Part shown: positions 54,512-63,365 of the stretch, one piece after another
How the letters are laid out: every line of letters starts with the position of its first letter
Position numbering within the stretch: the stretch's first letter is position 1
Assembly (NCBI RefSeq): GCF_005796225.1
Contig: NZ_VAHO01000014.1
Span: 1 to 64,000, forward strand
Reading direction: 5' to 3'
Source: Pseudarthrobacter sp. NamE5
GTDB taxonomy: Bacteria; Actinomycetota; Actinomycetes; Actinomycetales; Micrococcaceae
DNA: 64,000 nucleotides
The notes under the pieces: model-generated
Database searches by the model: none
What the model was told of the DNA's origin: nothing
What the model saw: the letters and a program-made list of their open reading frames with translations, nothing else
Program-made: the position numbers and the translations under genes

Positions 54512-55735
54512 ATGCGAACATTCGGCGTCGAGGAAGAGCTCCTGATCGTTGATCCGGAGACGGGGGAGCCTCTTGCCCTTGCTGACGCCCTGCTCTCGGG
54601 GCATGGCACGGCGACGGATCACGTGCCTGATCAACACGCCCTGGAAACCGAAGACAAGACGGTTTACGACGACGAGAAGATGGGCCTGAGCGCCGAGCTC
54701 AAGCTTGAGCAGATCGAGACCCAGACGCGGCCCTGCCTGGAGTACGGCGTCCTGTTGGAGCAGATCAGGGCCGGCAGGACGCTCGCAGACCAGGCGGCGA
54801 GGAAGAACGGGGCAAGGGTGGCGGCCCTTGCCACCTCGCCGCTGGCGTCCATGAGCCATACGACGCCGGATCCCCGGTACGCCCTGATGCTGGAGCGGTT
54901 CGGCCTCACGGCGCAGGAGCAGCTGACCTGCGGTTTCCACGTCCATACCTACATCGAGTCGCCGGAGGAAGGGGTAGCGGTCCTGGACCGTATCCGGGAC
55001 AAGCTTGCCGTGCTGACGGCTTTGAGCGCCAACTCTCCCTTCTGGAACAGCGTTCCCACTGGTTTCGAGAGTTACCGCACCCAGGCGTGGAACCGCTGGC
55101 CTACCGCGGGTCCGGCTGGTGTATACGGGACGTACCCCGCGTACCGGCGGGTGGTCACCCGCCTACTGGACAGTGGAGTGATGCTGGACGAAGGGATGCT
55201 TTACTTCGATGCCCGGCTGTCACGGCACCATCCCACCGTGGAAGTCCGGGTGGCGGATGTCTGCTTGCGGGCAGAGGACGCCGCGCTCATCGCTATCCTC
55301 GTGCGCGCGCTGGTGGAAACGGCAAGCCGTGAGTGGCGCGACGGCATCGACCCGACGCCGGTGCCTACCGTGCTTTTGCGCATGGCATCGTGGCAGGCGA
55401 GCAGTGCCGGGCTGAGCGGAGAGCTGCTGGACTTCGGCAACTTCCGGCCCGCACCGGCTCCGTATGTTGTCCGGTCCCTGGTGGAATACCTGGCGCCGGT
55501 CCTGGACGAACAGGGCGAGCTCGCCCTGGCGCGGCACGGCGTGGAGGACGTCATCGCGCGGGGGACAGGGGCGGCTGAACAACGCCGGGTACGGGATAAG
55601 GCCCTGGTTGCGCAGCCGGACGATTTCGGCTTCGGTGCAGTAGTGCGGCACGCCGTAAACATCACGATGCGGGACACACTTGACCTTTCTGAGGTGACCG
55701 CGGTTCCGGAGCTAATCCGGGTGCGGCAGCCCTAG
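54512..55735 (+). CDS. Carboxylate-amine ligase, YbdK/EgtA-like glutamate-cysteine ligase family
   Basis: A 407-residue protein that starts [20 protein letters not shown], the family opening. [16 protein letters not shown] and [19 protein letters not shown] are further conserved parts. The YbdK group ligates an acid to an amine with ATP and has weak glutamate-cysteine ligase activity. ATG 54512 fits the family; the frame stays open upstream to 54251 across the MurA gene. It follows the MurA fusion by 77 bases, with the same orientation. Confidence 0.88.
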   Translation: MRTFGVEEELLIVDPETGEPLALADALLSGHGTATDHVPDQHALETEDKTVYDDEKMGLSAELKLEQIETQTRPCLEYGVLLEQIRAGRTLADQAARKNGARVAALATSPLASMSHTTPDPRYALMLERFGLTAQEQLTCGFHVHTYIESPEEGVAVLDRIRDKLAVLTALSANSPFWNSVPTGFESYRTQAWNRWPTAGPAGVYGTYPAYRRVVTRLLDSGVMLDEGMLYFDARLSRHHPTVEVRVADVCLRAEDAALIAILVRALVETASREWRDGIDPTPVPTVLLRMASWQASSAGLSGELLDFGNFRPAPAPYVVRSLVEYLAPVLDEQGELALARHGVEDVIARGTGAAEQRRVRDKALVAQPDDFGFGAVVRHAVNITMRDTLDLSEVTAVPELIRVRQP

Positions 55736-55746
55736 AGGGCGGCGTC

Positions 55747-57207
55747 CTACGCGGACAGCCTCTCCCGCAACGCCTCTTCCAAAAGACTTGTCTTGCTACT
55801 TAGTATTCCGGGTTGCCAGAGGGGTGGTTCCCAGTCCTGGTGCTCGCTTTTGTACCTTCGGCGGGTGGGTGAGATCCAGCCGGGTGGTTCGTTCTTGGTG
55901 GCCGGGGTTGGTTTCCAGCCGCTGGTGTGGCGGAGCCGGTGGTGTTTGGGGCAGGGTTGTCCGAGGTTGCTGATCCCGGTGGTGCCGCCCTTGGCCCAGG
56001 CGAGGAGGTGGTCTGCTTCGTTGTCCAGGGAGTGGCTGCTGCAGCCGGGGAAGGGGCATTTGCCGTCCCGCAACCGCAGCCAGTTCCGCATTGCCTTGGT
56101 CACCCGGTAGCTGGTCCGGCCAATTTCCAGCGGTACCCCGTCCCAGGGGTCGACCAGCACGCGGTGGAACGACTCGGCCCCGTCCGCGACGAGTCTGCGC
56201 GCCATTGAGGCCGGGATGGGGCCGTGGCCATCGAGCATGGCCGGTTCCTCGGTGAAGCCGAGCAGCGAGCACGGGCACTGTGACCAGCACCTGCGCCCAC
56301 GGCGCCTGTGGCTCGGCAGGAGTGGTACTGGTTCCGCTGGCGAGGAGGGCTGTCGCGGGACGTCTGCCATCAGTTGTGGAAGGGTGCGGCGTTCGTCCGG
56401 TCCCTGTAGTCCGCGAGCCAGGGCCCGGGTCCGGTTCCAGGCGGCGTTGGCCTGATCCGCCGTCAGGTACATGGAAACCCACGCCATCGCGTCCCGGTCC
56501 GGGGCGTATTCCATCCGCCGGTCCGTGACACGTTTGAGGTGGCGCTTTTCGATCGAGTCGGGGTGGTGGTGTTCCCGCCACGAGCGTACCTTCCGCCGCA
56601 GCCTCGCCGGCGGCAGCACACCTGCGATGCCCCCAGGGCCTGCACCCGGAGCATCGTTCAGGAAGTGCCTTTCCAGGGCTGCGGTGGCGGCCGGGTCCAG
56701 TCCGGTGGTCTCGTCCACCAGGACCCTGGCGTTCTGCCAGGGGACCTCCCCGGACTGCAATGCGCCCAGCGCTGCCGGCAACGAACTGGTCAACGCATGC
56801 GCTTCACCGATCAGTGCCCCGGCTGCACGCTCACCGATGGTCAAGACGCACGCCACCTCCGCCACCATAGCCATCTCCCGGCCCGAGACCCACTCCGGAC
56901 GAGAAGCAGGATCCTCCATGGCTGCGGTTGCCTTCACATGGCCGTCCACCAGCCGCACCTTCAATGCGGCGGTTGCGGCCTCAATCTTGCGGACCAGCGC
57001 CAGCCCGTCCAAACAGTCATCAGCGAACTCCTGGAGCGGATCAGCATCGGCGGCAGGCACGGCATCCACGGGGGCGGCATCAGGAGAACCGACGACGATG
57101 CGCGTAAGCTCACCCACGAAACCGGCCACGGAGGCAACGGCAGCCGCAACCCCGGCCTTGTCCCCCAGGTCCGGGCTCGCTGCTCTGTGGGCTGCTCCGC
57201 TTTCCAT
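55747..57207 (-). CDS. DUF222/HNH endonuclease family protein (13E12-type)
   Basis: A 486-residue protein. The long helical DUF222 region (about 60-330) precedes an HNH nuclease domain with two zinc-type knuckles, KCPFPGCSSHSLD and a late CPKHHRLRH. The key EADHLLAWAKGG-TTGISNLGQ part is intact. These genes are multicopy repeat families in actinobacteria. Their role is unclear, and mobility has not been established for them. No flanking repeats are seen here. Confidence 0.88.
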   Translation of the reverse strand: MESGAAHRAASPDLGDKAGVAAAVASVAGFVGELTRIVVGSPDAAPVDAVPAADADPLQEFADDCLDGLALVRKIEAATAALKVRLVDGHVKATAAMEDPASRPEWVSGREMAMVAEVACVLTIGERAAGALIGEAHALTSSLPAALGALQSGEVPWQNARVLVDETTGLDPAATAALERHFLNDAPGAGPGGIAGVLPPARLRRKVRSWREHHHPDSIEKRHLKRVTDRRMEYAPDRDAMAWVSMYLTADQANAAWNRTRALARGLQGPDERRTLPQLMADVPRQPSSPAEPVPLLPSHRRRGRRCWSQCPCSLLGFTEEPAMLDGHGPIPASMARRLVADGAESFHRVLVDPWDGVPLEIGRTSYRVTKAMRNWLRLRDGKCPFPGCSSHSLDNEADHLLAWAKGGTTGISNLGQPCPKHHRLRHTSGWKPTPATKNEPPGWISPTRRRYKSEHQDWEPPLWQPGILSSKTSLLEEALRERLSA

Positions 57208-57332
57208 ACCCCAAGCATGCCAAGGGGGTCTGACATTTGGTGGTGCGGTTACAAGGGCTGGCATGAGATGGGGTCGACAAGCCCAACCACCAACCCATAG
57301 CGCCCTGGAAGGGGACGTGCGATACTCGGCGC

Positions 57333-57650
57333 GTGACGCCGTCATACGCATTCACAGCCGAACTGTGGCTCTACCCGGGCGAGGCTGCCTGGCATTTCCT
57401 CACGCTGCCGGCCGACGTGGCAGACGGCATCGCGGACCACATCGCGGAGCGAAGCATCGGCAGGAAAGCCTTCGGATCGGTGAAGGTGACAGCGGAGATC
57501 GGGAGCCAGACCTGGCAGACGTCGATTTTCCCGGACACCAAGGCCGGTTCCTACCTGCTGCCGGTGAAAAAGGCAGTCAGGGACAAAGCCCGCATCAAGG
57601 CCGGGGACAGCGTCGCTGTCCGGCTGGAACTCCAGCCGGACAGCGCATAG
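57333..57650 (+). CDS. DUF1905 domain protein
   Basis: A 105-residue beta-rich protein. FTAELWLYPGEAAWHFLTLP, GSVKVTAEIG and SYLLPVKKAVRDKARIKAGD match the DUF1905 pattern. Function unknown. The GTG start is 125 bases from the divergent HNH gene. Confidence 0.88.
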   Translation: MTPSYAFTAELWLYPGEAAWHFLTLPADVADGIADHIAERSIGRKAFGSVKVTAEIGSQTWQTSIFPDTKAGSYLLPVKKAVRDKARIKAGDSVAVRLELQPDSA

Positions 57651-57694
57651 GCGGACAGGACAGCGCCGGAGGAAGCACCACCGCAGAGAACCAG

Positions 57695-58903
57695 CTAGAT
57701 CTGCTTGAGTGCCTGCTCAAGGTCGCGGATCAGGTCGTCGGCGTCTTCGAGGCCCACGGACAGCCGCACCACACCGTCGGTGAGGCCGATGGCGGCGCGG
57801 CCCTCGGGACCCATGGCGCGATGCGTAGTGGTGGCCGGGTGGGTGATGAGGGATTTCGCATCGCCGAGGTTGTTGGAGATGTCGATGATCCGCAGGGCGT
57901 CCAGCAGCGCAAAGGCCGCCTCCTTGCCCGAACGTCCGCCGGAAGGGGCCAGCTCCAGCGTCAGCACCGTGCCGCCGGCGCTCATCTGCCTCGCCGCGAG
58001 GTCATACTGCGGGTGCGACTTCAGGAGCGGGTACTTCACCCAGCTCACGGCCGGCTGCTGTTCCAGCCACTCGGCCAGCCGCAGGGCCGTGGCGGAGGAG
58101 TGGTTGACGCGCAGGGACATGGTTTCCAGCCCCTTGGTCAGAACCCACGCATTGAAGGCGGACAACGCCGGGCCCGTGTGGCGCATCAGCTGCTTCACCG
58201 GGCCGTCGATAAATTCCTTCGTGCCCAGGATGGCGCCGCCCAGAACCCTGCCCTGGCCGTCGATGTGCTTGGTCCCGGAGTAGACAATGACGTCGGCCCC
58301 GAGCTGGCCGCAGCGCTGCAGCAGGGGAGTGGCAAAGACATTGTCGACGACGACCTGCGCGCCCGCGGCGTGCGCCAGTTCGCTGACTGCGGCGATGTCC
58401 ACAATCTCCTGCATGGGGTTGGACGGGGATTCGAAGAAGACGGCGGTGGTGGACTTGGAGAGCGCCTCGCGCCACTGCCCAAGGTCCGGGCCGTCCACGA
58501 ACACCGTTTCCACACCCCACCGCGGCAGGATTTCGTTGAGGATCACGAAGCAGGAGCCGAACAGCGAACGGGCAGCCACCACGCGGTCCCCGGCAGCCAG
58601 CAGGGCACCCAAGGCGGTGAACACGGCAGACATGCCGGATGCAGTCGCAAAGCATGCCTCTGCGCCTTCCAAAAGGCGCAGCCGCTCCTGGAAGGTGGCC
58701 ACGGAGGGGTTGCCATAGCGGGAGTAGACGAAGCGCTCCTCCTCGCCGGTGAAGGCCCGCTCGGCAGCAGCGGCGGACTCATACACGAAACCTGAGTTCA
58801 GGAAGATGGCCTCGCTGGTTTCCTGGAAATTGGTGCGGTCCAGCCCGCCGCGGACGGCCTGGGTATCAGGGCTCCAGCCAGCGGCGTCTTCGTTGAAGGT
58901 CAC
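57695..58903 (-). CDS. metZ: O-succinylhomoserine sulfhydrylase
   Basis: A 402-residue PLP enzyme of the Cys/Met metabolism family. Lys212 in VYSGTKHIDGQGRVLGG carries the cofactor. The MetZ-type ends (SPDTQAVRGG and GVVRLSVGLEDADDL) fit. It makes homocysteine from an acylhomoserine and sulfide. O-acetyl versus O-succinyl substrate cannot be decided by eye. The GTG start directly follows the rhodanese TAA. A SAM-IV riboswitch heads the operon. Confidence 0.9.
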   Translation of the reverse strand: MTFNEDAAGWSPDTQAVRGGLDRTNFQETSEAIFLNSGFVYESAAAAERAFTGEEERFVYSRYGNPSVATFQERLRLLEGAEACFATASGMSAVFTALGALLAAGDRVVAARSLFGSCFVILNEILPRWGVETVFVDGPDLGQWREALSKSTTAVFFESPSNPMQEIVDIAAVSELAHAAGAQVVVDNVFATPLLQRCGQLGADVIVYSGTKHIDGQGRVLGGAILGTKEFIDGPVKQLMRHTGPALSAFNAWVLTKGLETMSLRVNHSSATALRLAEWLEQQPAVSWVKYPLLKSHPQYDLAARQMSAGGTVLTLELAPSGGRSGKEAAFALLDALRIIDISNNLGDAKSLITHPATTTHRAMGPEGRAAIGLTDGVVRLSVGLEDADDLIRDLEQALKQI

Positions 58904-59314
58904 TTAGTTTTTTCCCAGGTTGGTCGGCAGGCCGCGGTTCTTCCAGCCGTTGACGGTGCGTTCGCCGTAGCGGTCCGGCTCACCCTCAAAGCCCTCCAGC
59001 ACGTTGTAGGAGGTGAAGCCCGCTTGCGTGGCGGCAATCGCCGCGGCAATGGAACGCTGCCCGGAGCGGCACAGGAAAACCAACTCAGTGGCCGGGTCCT
59101 CCGGCGCCTGCTGGGTGAGGTCGTTGATGAAGTCGGGGTTGGGGATGCCGCCCGGGAAAGTCCACTGGATGAACAGCGGATCGTTGTCCGTGGCCTTGGT
59201 GTCAGGGATGCCGATGTGGGCCCATTCGCCCTCGGTGCGCACATCCACCAGTATGGCGCCCTGCTCCAGCTTCTCCCAGGCCTCCTGCGGCGTCAGGTCT
59301 CCTGCGTAGCTCAT
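58904..59314 (-). CDS. Rhodanese-like sulfurtransferase
   Basis: A 136-residue single-domain rhodanese. The active-site loop is FLCRSGQRS, with the cysteine that carries the persulfide. EAWEKLEQGAILVDVRTEGEW is the usual start. Placement directly before metZ suggests it supplies or handles sulfide for homocysteine synthesis. The start overlaps the DUF1737 stop by four bases. Confidence 0.92.
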   Translation of the reverse strand: MSYAGDLTPQEAWEKLEQGAILVDVRTEGEWAHIGIPDTKATDNDPLFIQWTFPGGIPNPDFINDLTQQAPEDPATELVFLCRSGQRSIAAAIAATQAGFTSYNVLEGFEGEPDRYGERTVNGWKNRGLPTNLGKN

Positions 59315-59589
59315 GCGTGGCCCTCGCCGTCAAACTCGAGGTCCTCGCCGGCGGAGTCGAGGTCGTCAACTGCGTTAGCCACGGCGGCGTCCGCCGAGGC
59401 AATCGCTGCCGGCAGGACAACCGCCTGCGCCACGATCACGCTGGTGCCGTTGAAGGTTGCTGCCGGGCTGCCGTGCAGTACGTATCCCTCGGCCAGGGCG
59501 TTCGAGATCCGTTCGCAGAATTCGCGGTTGTCCGCGCCACTGATCAGGCGGTAAGACAGTTTTTCTTCAAGGGCGGGTGCGTCGGACAC
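59311..59589 (-). CDS. DUF1737 domain protein
   Basis: A 92-residue protein. YRLISGADNREFCERISNALAEGYVLHGSPAATFNG is the DUF1737 core, which is about 50 residues. The rest is an Ala/Asp-rich tail. Function unknown. It is the first gene of a SAM-riboswitch operon with rhodanese and metZ. GTG start, with AAGGAG eight bases upstream. Confidence 0.87.
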   Translation of the reverse strand: MSDAPALEEKLSYRLISGADNREFCERISNALAEGYVLHGSPAATFNGTSVIVAQAVVLPAAIASADAAVANAVDDLDSAGEDLEFDGEGHA

Positions 59590-59613
59590 GACGGATCTCC
59601 TTCTCTCACGCTT

Positions 59614-59722
59614 GCAGCTCGAATGGGTCGATATGCCGAGTACTCACCTGAGGCACCCCGCCGCGGAAGGAGGGTTGCCGACCGGCCAGTCAGGGCTTGG
59701 CACCGGTACTCATTACTCCCCC
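59614..59722 (-). ncRNA. SAM-IV riboswitch
   Basis: On the minus strand the region reads GAGTA-ATGAGTACCGGTGCCAAGCCC, then GGTCGGCAACCCTCC, CGCGGCGGGGTGCC and GTGAG-TACTC. GAGTA (59718-59714) pairs with TACTC (59642-59638) as the first helix. This is the actinobacterial SAM-I/IV layout. S-adenosylmethionine should repress the DUF1737-rhodanese-metZ operon. Confidence 0.88.
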
Positions 59723-59943
59723 AAAAAGTAACACTTGGCGCCGGAAGCCGCACCGCCGTCGTCGTCATGTTGCGTAACTGAAGGCAAAAGCTGCCTTGGC
59801 CCGAGCCTCGCCCGAGGAATGGACGACGGCGCAATCACCTCGGGTGGTCCGCTTTCCTGTCCTGTCGCGGGCCGCCGGACGGATAAAGTTTTACCGGGGC
59901 AACGCCCCGTCATCCGGTCTCAGCCTCGGGGGTTCCCATCAGC
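59723..59943. other. Divergent promoter region between SAM-IV operon and OpgC-like gene
   Basis: It should contain promoters for both sides. A short inverted repeat (ACCGGGGC-AA-CGCCCCGT) lies near 59893 in the leader of the plus-strand gene. Nothing else stands out. Confidence 0.4.
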
Positions 59944-62409
59944 ATGCCTACTGCCGCGCCGCGCCGCCGGCCCACTCCGTCCCGGAAGCTCCGGACGCCG
60001 GCCGCCTGGGTACTCCTTGCCACGCTCCTGATGGCCCTGGTTGCCCTGCCGGCAGGTCCGGCGGCTGCGGAGGAACTAAGTCCCCAGGAGGGCAAACCGC
60101 TGCTCGGCGCCGTCCTGGAATGGGGCGAGGACTCGGCGGCCGGTTTCACGGAAAGGCTCGGCGCCGCTCCGGCCGTGTTCGGCCATGACATCGCGATGCC
60201 CTACCGTTCCTCCGAACGGAACGATATTCAGGGCTTCCTTGAGCAGTCCTCGCTGCAGGGCGCCCATGCCATGCTTACGGTCAAGCCCACAGTGCCGCTG
60301 GACCAGCTCGACGCCGCCGCTGCTGCTTCATTCGCGGAGAAGGTGGGGGAGCTGACGGCCGGCTTCAGGGGGCAGCTGCTGATTCGCTTCGCCCCGGACG
60401 CGAATGCCAGCTGGGTGGAGTGGGGCCAGCAGCCTGCCGCTTATCGGGACGCTTTCCGGGCGGTCGCGGAGGCCTTCATGAAGGACGACGGCAACCGGGC
60501 GATTATGGTTTGGGAACCGTACCTGGGCAAGGACTACCCCTTCGACCGGCACCGGAATGCACCTGCGCCGGGAACCGAAGGCTTCAACCTGCTGGACACC
60601 AACGGTGACGGGGAGTGGAACGCTTCCGACGCGGCCTACGAGCCGTACTACCCCGGGGACGACGCCGTGGACTGGGTGGGCCTGACGGCGTACCACGATG
60701 ACACCGCGGGCCGCTCTGCCGTCAACACCATGCCGCGGACTGGTGAGCTGCAGGAGATGCTGGCGGCCCCGGAAGGCGAGAACTTTTACGCCACCTACGC
60801 GCAGGGCAGGGACAAGCCGTTCCTGCTGCACACAGCGGCCTTCTACAGTCCGGCGGCGGGTGGCGTCGCCGAAGCGGACATCAAGAAGAGTTGGTGGGAC
60901 CAGGTCCTTGGAACTGTCACGTCCACTGAGTTCGCCAATACTGCAGCTGTGGTCTGGGACGAGCGCACCGGTACACGGGACACCGGTGTTGTCGGCATTG
61001 ACTGGCGGCTCACCGGGAATTCCGCTGTTGCAGACGCCGCCCGTAGCAGGCTGGAAGCATCGCCGATGGTCACCGGCCCCGTAACCGAAGTGGCTTCCGG
61101 GGCAGGCTACTCCCGCTCCAACACCCTGTCTGGAGCCGCGGCCTGGACCGTCGGGGCAGCGCTGGTGGTGCTCCTGGTGGCACTGTGGCAAATCCCGCGC
61201 CGGGTCAGCGCCGTAGCCGGCTGGGGCTACAGTGACCCGTCCAGCAGGGACTCGCGGGTGGACCTGCTGCGGGGCATGGCCATCGTTTTCGTGGTGGTTA
61301 ACCACTTGGGGATGACCTCCCTGTTCCAGCTGCTTACCCAGGAAGCGGTGGGCTTTGTCTCGGGTGCGGAACTGTTCGTCCTGTTCTCCGGCCTAGTGGT
61401 AGGCATGGTGTACGGGCCCAGAGTCAAAAAAGACTTTGGGACGGTAGTGGACCTCACCTCCCGGCGCGCCGGAAAGCTCTATGTGACCGCACTCGTGGTG
61501 CTGGTCGGCGTCTTCCTGCTATCCCTGGTTCCGGTCTTCCGGACCGAGGCCCTGACCACTTTCGTTGACCAGGGCACCGGGGGTGCCGGGCATGGCGGCG
61601 CCGGACGGACCTACGATCTGTACGCGGGCATGGAAACGCTGTTCCAGTTTCCCGTGCCGCCGCAGGTCCTGCCCGCCGTCCTGCTGCTCCAGTTCGGACC
61701 CTGGCAGTTCAACGTCATGGGACTGTACGTGGTGCTGCTGCTGGCCAGCCCACTGATCCTCTGGTCGCTCAACCGGGGCAAGGCGCTCTGGGTGCTGGCG
61801 GGAACGCTCGCGGTATACGCGGTGGGCACCGTGACGCGGTTCCGGATCCTGCCGTCCCAGTTCGAGGATTCGTTCCCCCTCCTGGTGTGGCAGGTGCTTT
61901 TCGTGATCGGGCTCGTGGCCGGGTTCCACCGCCGCCGCATCGTTGCCTGGCTCTCCGCCCATACCTGGGCGGTAGCTGCTTGCACTGCTGCCGCTTTCGC
62001 CTTCGCCTTCCTGTCCTGGGGCAACCCCTACCTGGCCAACGGTTTAGACGTCCGGCTTTCGGTGGTTCCGGAGACGCTGTACCGGAACATGTACGACCTG
62101 CTCTTCGCCCGGACGTACCTGGCCCCGGGCCGGCTGCTCAACGTCCTGGTCCTGGTGGTGGCGGCCTACGCCTTCCTCACCGCCTACTGGAAGCCGGTGC
62201 AACGGGCCCTGGGCTGGCTCCTGATCCCCTTGGGCCGGGCCACCCTCTACGTGTTCATCATGCACGTGGTGCTCATCGCCGTGGTTGCCAACATCCCGGT
62301 ACTGCAGCAGGGGGACATTTTCATCAACACACTCGGCTACGCGCTCGTGCTCGGACTTCTCTGGGCCATGGTGCGGACCCGGTTCCTTTTCAGGATCATT
62401 CCGACGTGA
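59944..62409 (+). CDS. OpgC-like membrane acyltransferase with N-terminal GH26-like domain
   Basis: An 821-residue protein. A signal-anchor at about 20-43 leads to an exported domain (45-375) that resembles GH26 mannanases (LEWGEDSAAG, NRAIMVWEPY, VDWVGLTAYHD). Both catalytic glutamates seem to be missing: the HEMNG-like acid/base position reads FAPDANASW (149-157) and the KPxxxxE nucleophile site reads KPFLLHTAA (291-299). A helix at 400-417 is followed by an OpgC-type domain from residue 435 (DSRVDLLRGMAIVFVVVNHLG) with about ten helices. OpgC succinylates glucans in proteobacteria. A glycan-binding plus acyl-transfer role is inferred. Confidence 0.82.
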   Translation: MPTAAPRRRPTPSRKLRTPAAWVLLATLLMALVALPAGPAAAEELSPQEGKPLLGAVLEWGEDSAAGFTERLGAAPAVFGHDIAMPYRSSERNDIQGFLEQSSLQGAHAMLTVKPTVPLDQLDAAAAASFAEKVGELTAGFRGQLLIRFAPDANASWVEWGQQPAAYRDAFRAVAEAFMKDDGNRAIMVWEPYLGKDYPFDRHRNAPAPGTEGFNLLDTNGDGEWNASDAAYEPYYPGDDAVDWVGLTAYHDDTAGRSAVNTMPRTGELQEMLAAPEGENFYATYAQGRDKPFLLHTAAFYSPAAGGVAEADIKKSWWDQVLGTVTSTEFANTAAVVWDERTGTRDTGVVGIDWRLTGNSAVADAARSRLEASPMVTGPVTEVASGAGYSRSNTLSGAAAWTVGAALVVLLVALWQIPRRVSAVAGWGYSDPSSRDSRVDLLRGMAIVFVVVNHLGMTSLFQLLTQEAVGFVSGAELFVLFSGLVVGMVYGPRVKKDFGTVVDLTSRRAGKLYVTALVVLVGVFLLSLVPVFRTEALTTFVDQGTGGAGHGGAGRTYDLYAGMETLFQFPVPPQVLPAVLLLQFGPWQFNVMGLYVVLLLASPLILWSLNRGKALWVLAGTLAVYAVGTVTRFRILPSQFEDSFPLLVWQVLFVIGLVAGFHRRRIVAWLSAHTWAVAACTAAAFAFAFLSWGNPYLANGLDVRLSVVPETLYRNMYDLLFARTYLAPGRLLNVLVLVVAAYAFLTAYWKPVQRALGWLLIPLGRATLYVFIMHVVLIAVVANIPVLQQGDIFINTLGYALVLGLLWAMVRTRFLFRIIPT

Positions 62410-62431
62410 GGCTGCTGAGGGCCCAAAAGAA

Positions 62432-62472
62432 AGGCGTGGACCGCTTGCCGGGAAAGGCAGCGGTCCACGCCT
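62432..62472 (+). terminator. Terminator hairpin after the OpgC-like gene
   Basis: A perfect 14-bp stem (AGGCGTGGACCGCT with AGCGGTCCACGCCT) with a 13-base loop. It lies 22 bases after the stop and also faces the convergent small gene. Confidence 0.8.
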
Positions 62473-62492
62473 GATCAGTTCAGCAGGTTCTC

Positions 62493-62747
62493 CTAGACGA
62501 GCCCGGGGTAGCTTGCCAGGATGTAGTCGGCAGCTGCCGGTCCCTTCATACGCAGGCCGTAGTGACCGGGCGTAATCCGCTGATTCATGGCCGACCAGAA
62601 AATCGACTCGCGGCCCGGCTTGTGCTGGTTAATGAAGCACCAGCTGGTGTACAGCCCATAAAGGCGATCCCGGTCCAGTGTCGCTTCCGAGGCTTGGTCG
62701 ATGTAGGTGGCTTCCTGGAGAAAGAGGTCGAACTGCGAATGCGCCAT
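62493..62747 (-). CDS. Small protein of unknown function
   Basis: An 84-residue soluble protein, rich in aromatics (RDRLYGLYTSWCFINQHKPGRESIFWSAMNQR). No known family is recognised. It may be a small regulator or structural protein. It lies alone between a terminator and a divergent region with an operator-like repeat cluster. Confidence 0.65.
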   Translation of the reverse strand: MAHSQFDLFLQEATYIDQASEATLDRDRLYGLYTSWCFINQHKPGRESIFWSAMNQRITPGHYGLRMKGPAAADYILASYPGLV

Positions 62748-62881
62748 GATGGCTTCCCTTCGCTCAGGTGCGGTGGTGCCGCCGTTCGGCTACAGCAGCG
62801 AGCTCAAATGCCCTGCACGGGGCAATGGCGTTTCGGAACCCCTCCAGATCAAGGGGCCAACGGGCGGTCTCACTTCCGCAT

Positions 62882-62912
62882 CTACAATGTAGACTTTACT
62901 CGTAGGCTACAT
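62882..62912. promoter_or_regulatory. Cluster of CTACA/TGTAG half-sites
   Basis: CTACA-A-TGTAG (62882-62892) is a perfect palindrome. ATGTAG (62887) and CTACAT (62907) form a wider inverted repeat with a 14-base gap. It lies in the divergent region 14 bases before the plus-strand start. Confidence 0.55.
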
Positions 62913-62925
62913 ATGCGGCAAGCGT

Positions 62926-63258
62926 ATGCATTTAGCCTTGGACAGCTTGCCGCCCGCACCCTCTCGGACGGAAGCCTTGGCCCCCCTGAAAGCGCCCGCC
63001 ACAGCGGGGGCTGCCAGGAAACCCCGGCTAAGCAGGGAGATCGTGCTCATCACGGCAGGCTTCAGCCCGGTCGGCGCCCTGCACGTCTACCGCGCCTACT
63101 ACGGCTTCCTCTACGACCATATCCTCAACGAACTGCAGGAATTCGTGGTGGATCCGGAGGAGAACGAGGTGCTGCTGCGGCTGGGCCAGGGGCTGACAAT
63201 TCTGCTGTCCGGCCTCGAATCCCAGCTCTCGCTGCAGCATACGCCCGCCGGGAACTAG
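62926..63258 (+). CDS. Small protein of unknown function
   Basis: A 110-residue protein. The first 35 residues are Pro/Ala-rich and may be non-coding or flexible. The rest (REIVLITAGFSPVGALHVYRAYYGFLYDHILNEL) looks like a folded helical unit with an acidic middle. No known motif. There is no clear Shine-Dalgarno before the ATG, so the start is uncertain. Confidence 0.5.
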   Translation: MHLALDSLPPAPSRTEALAPLKAPATAGAARKPRLSREIVLITAGFSPVGALHVYRAYYGFLYDHILNELQEFVVDPEENEVLLRLGQGLTILLSGLESQLSLQHTPAGN

Positions 63259-63365
63259 CCGCTCTCTGGGGTTGACCTGTTGGGGGCGGTGGAAGCGCTG
63301 CTCGACAGAGCATGCCAAAAATCACCGCGTGGCCATCGCCCGGCCCCACCGGGCCTCCACGGCGT

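Noticed and set aside
55747..57207. DUF222/HNH gene as a mobile intron or transposable element
   Set aside because: There are no terminal repeats, intron structure or interrupted host gene, so only a multicopy-family label is justified.
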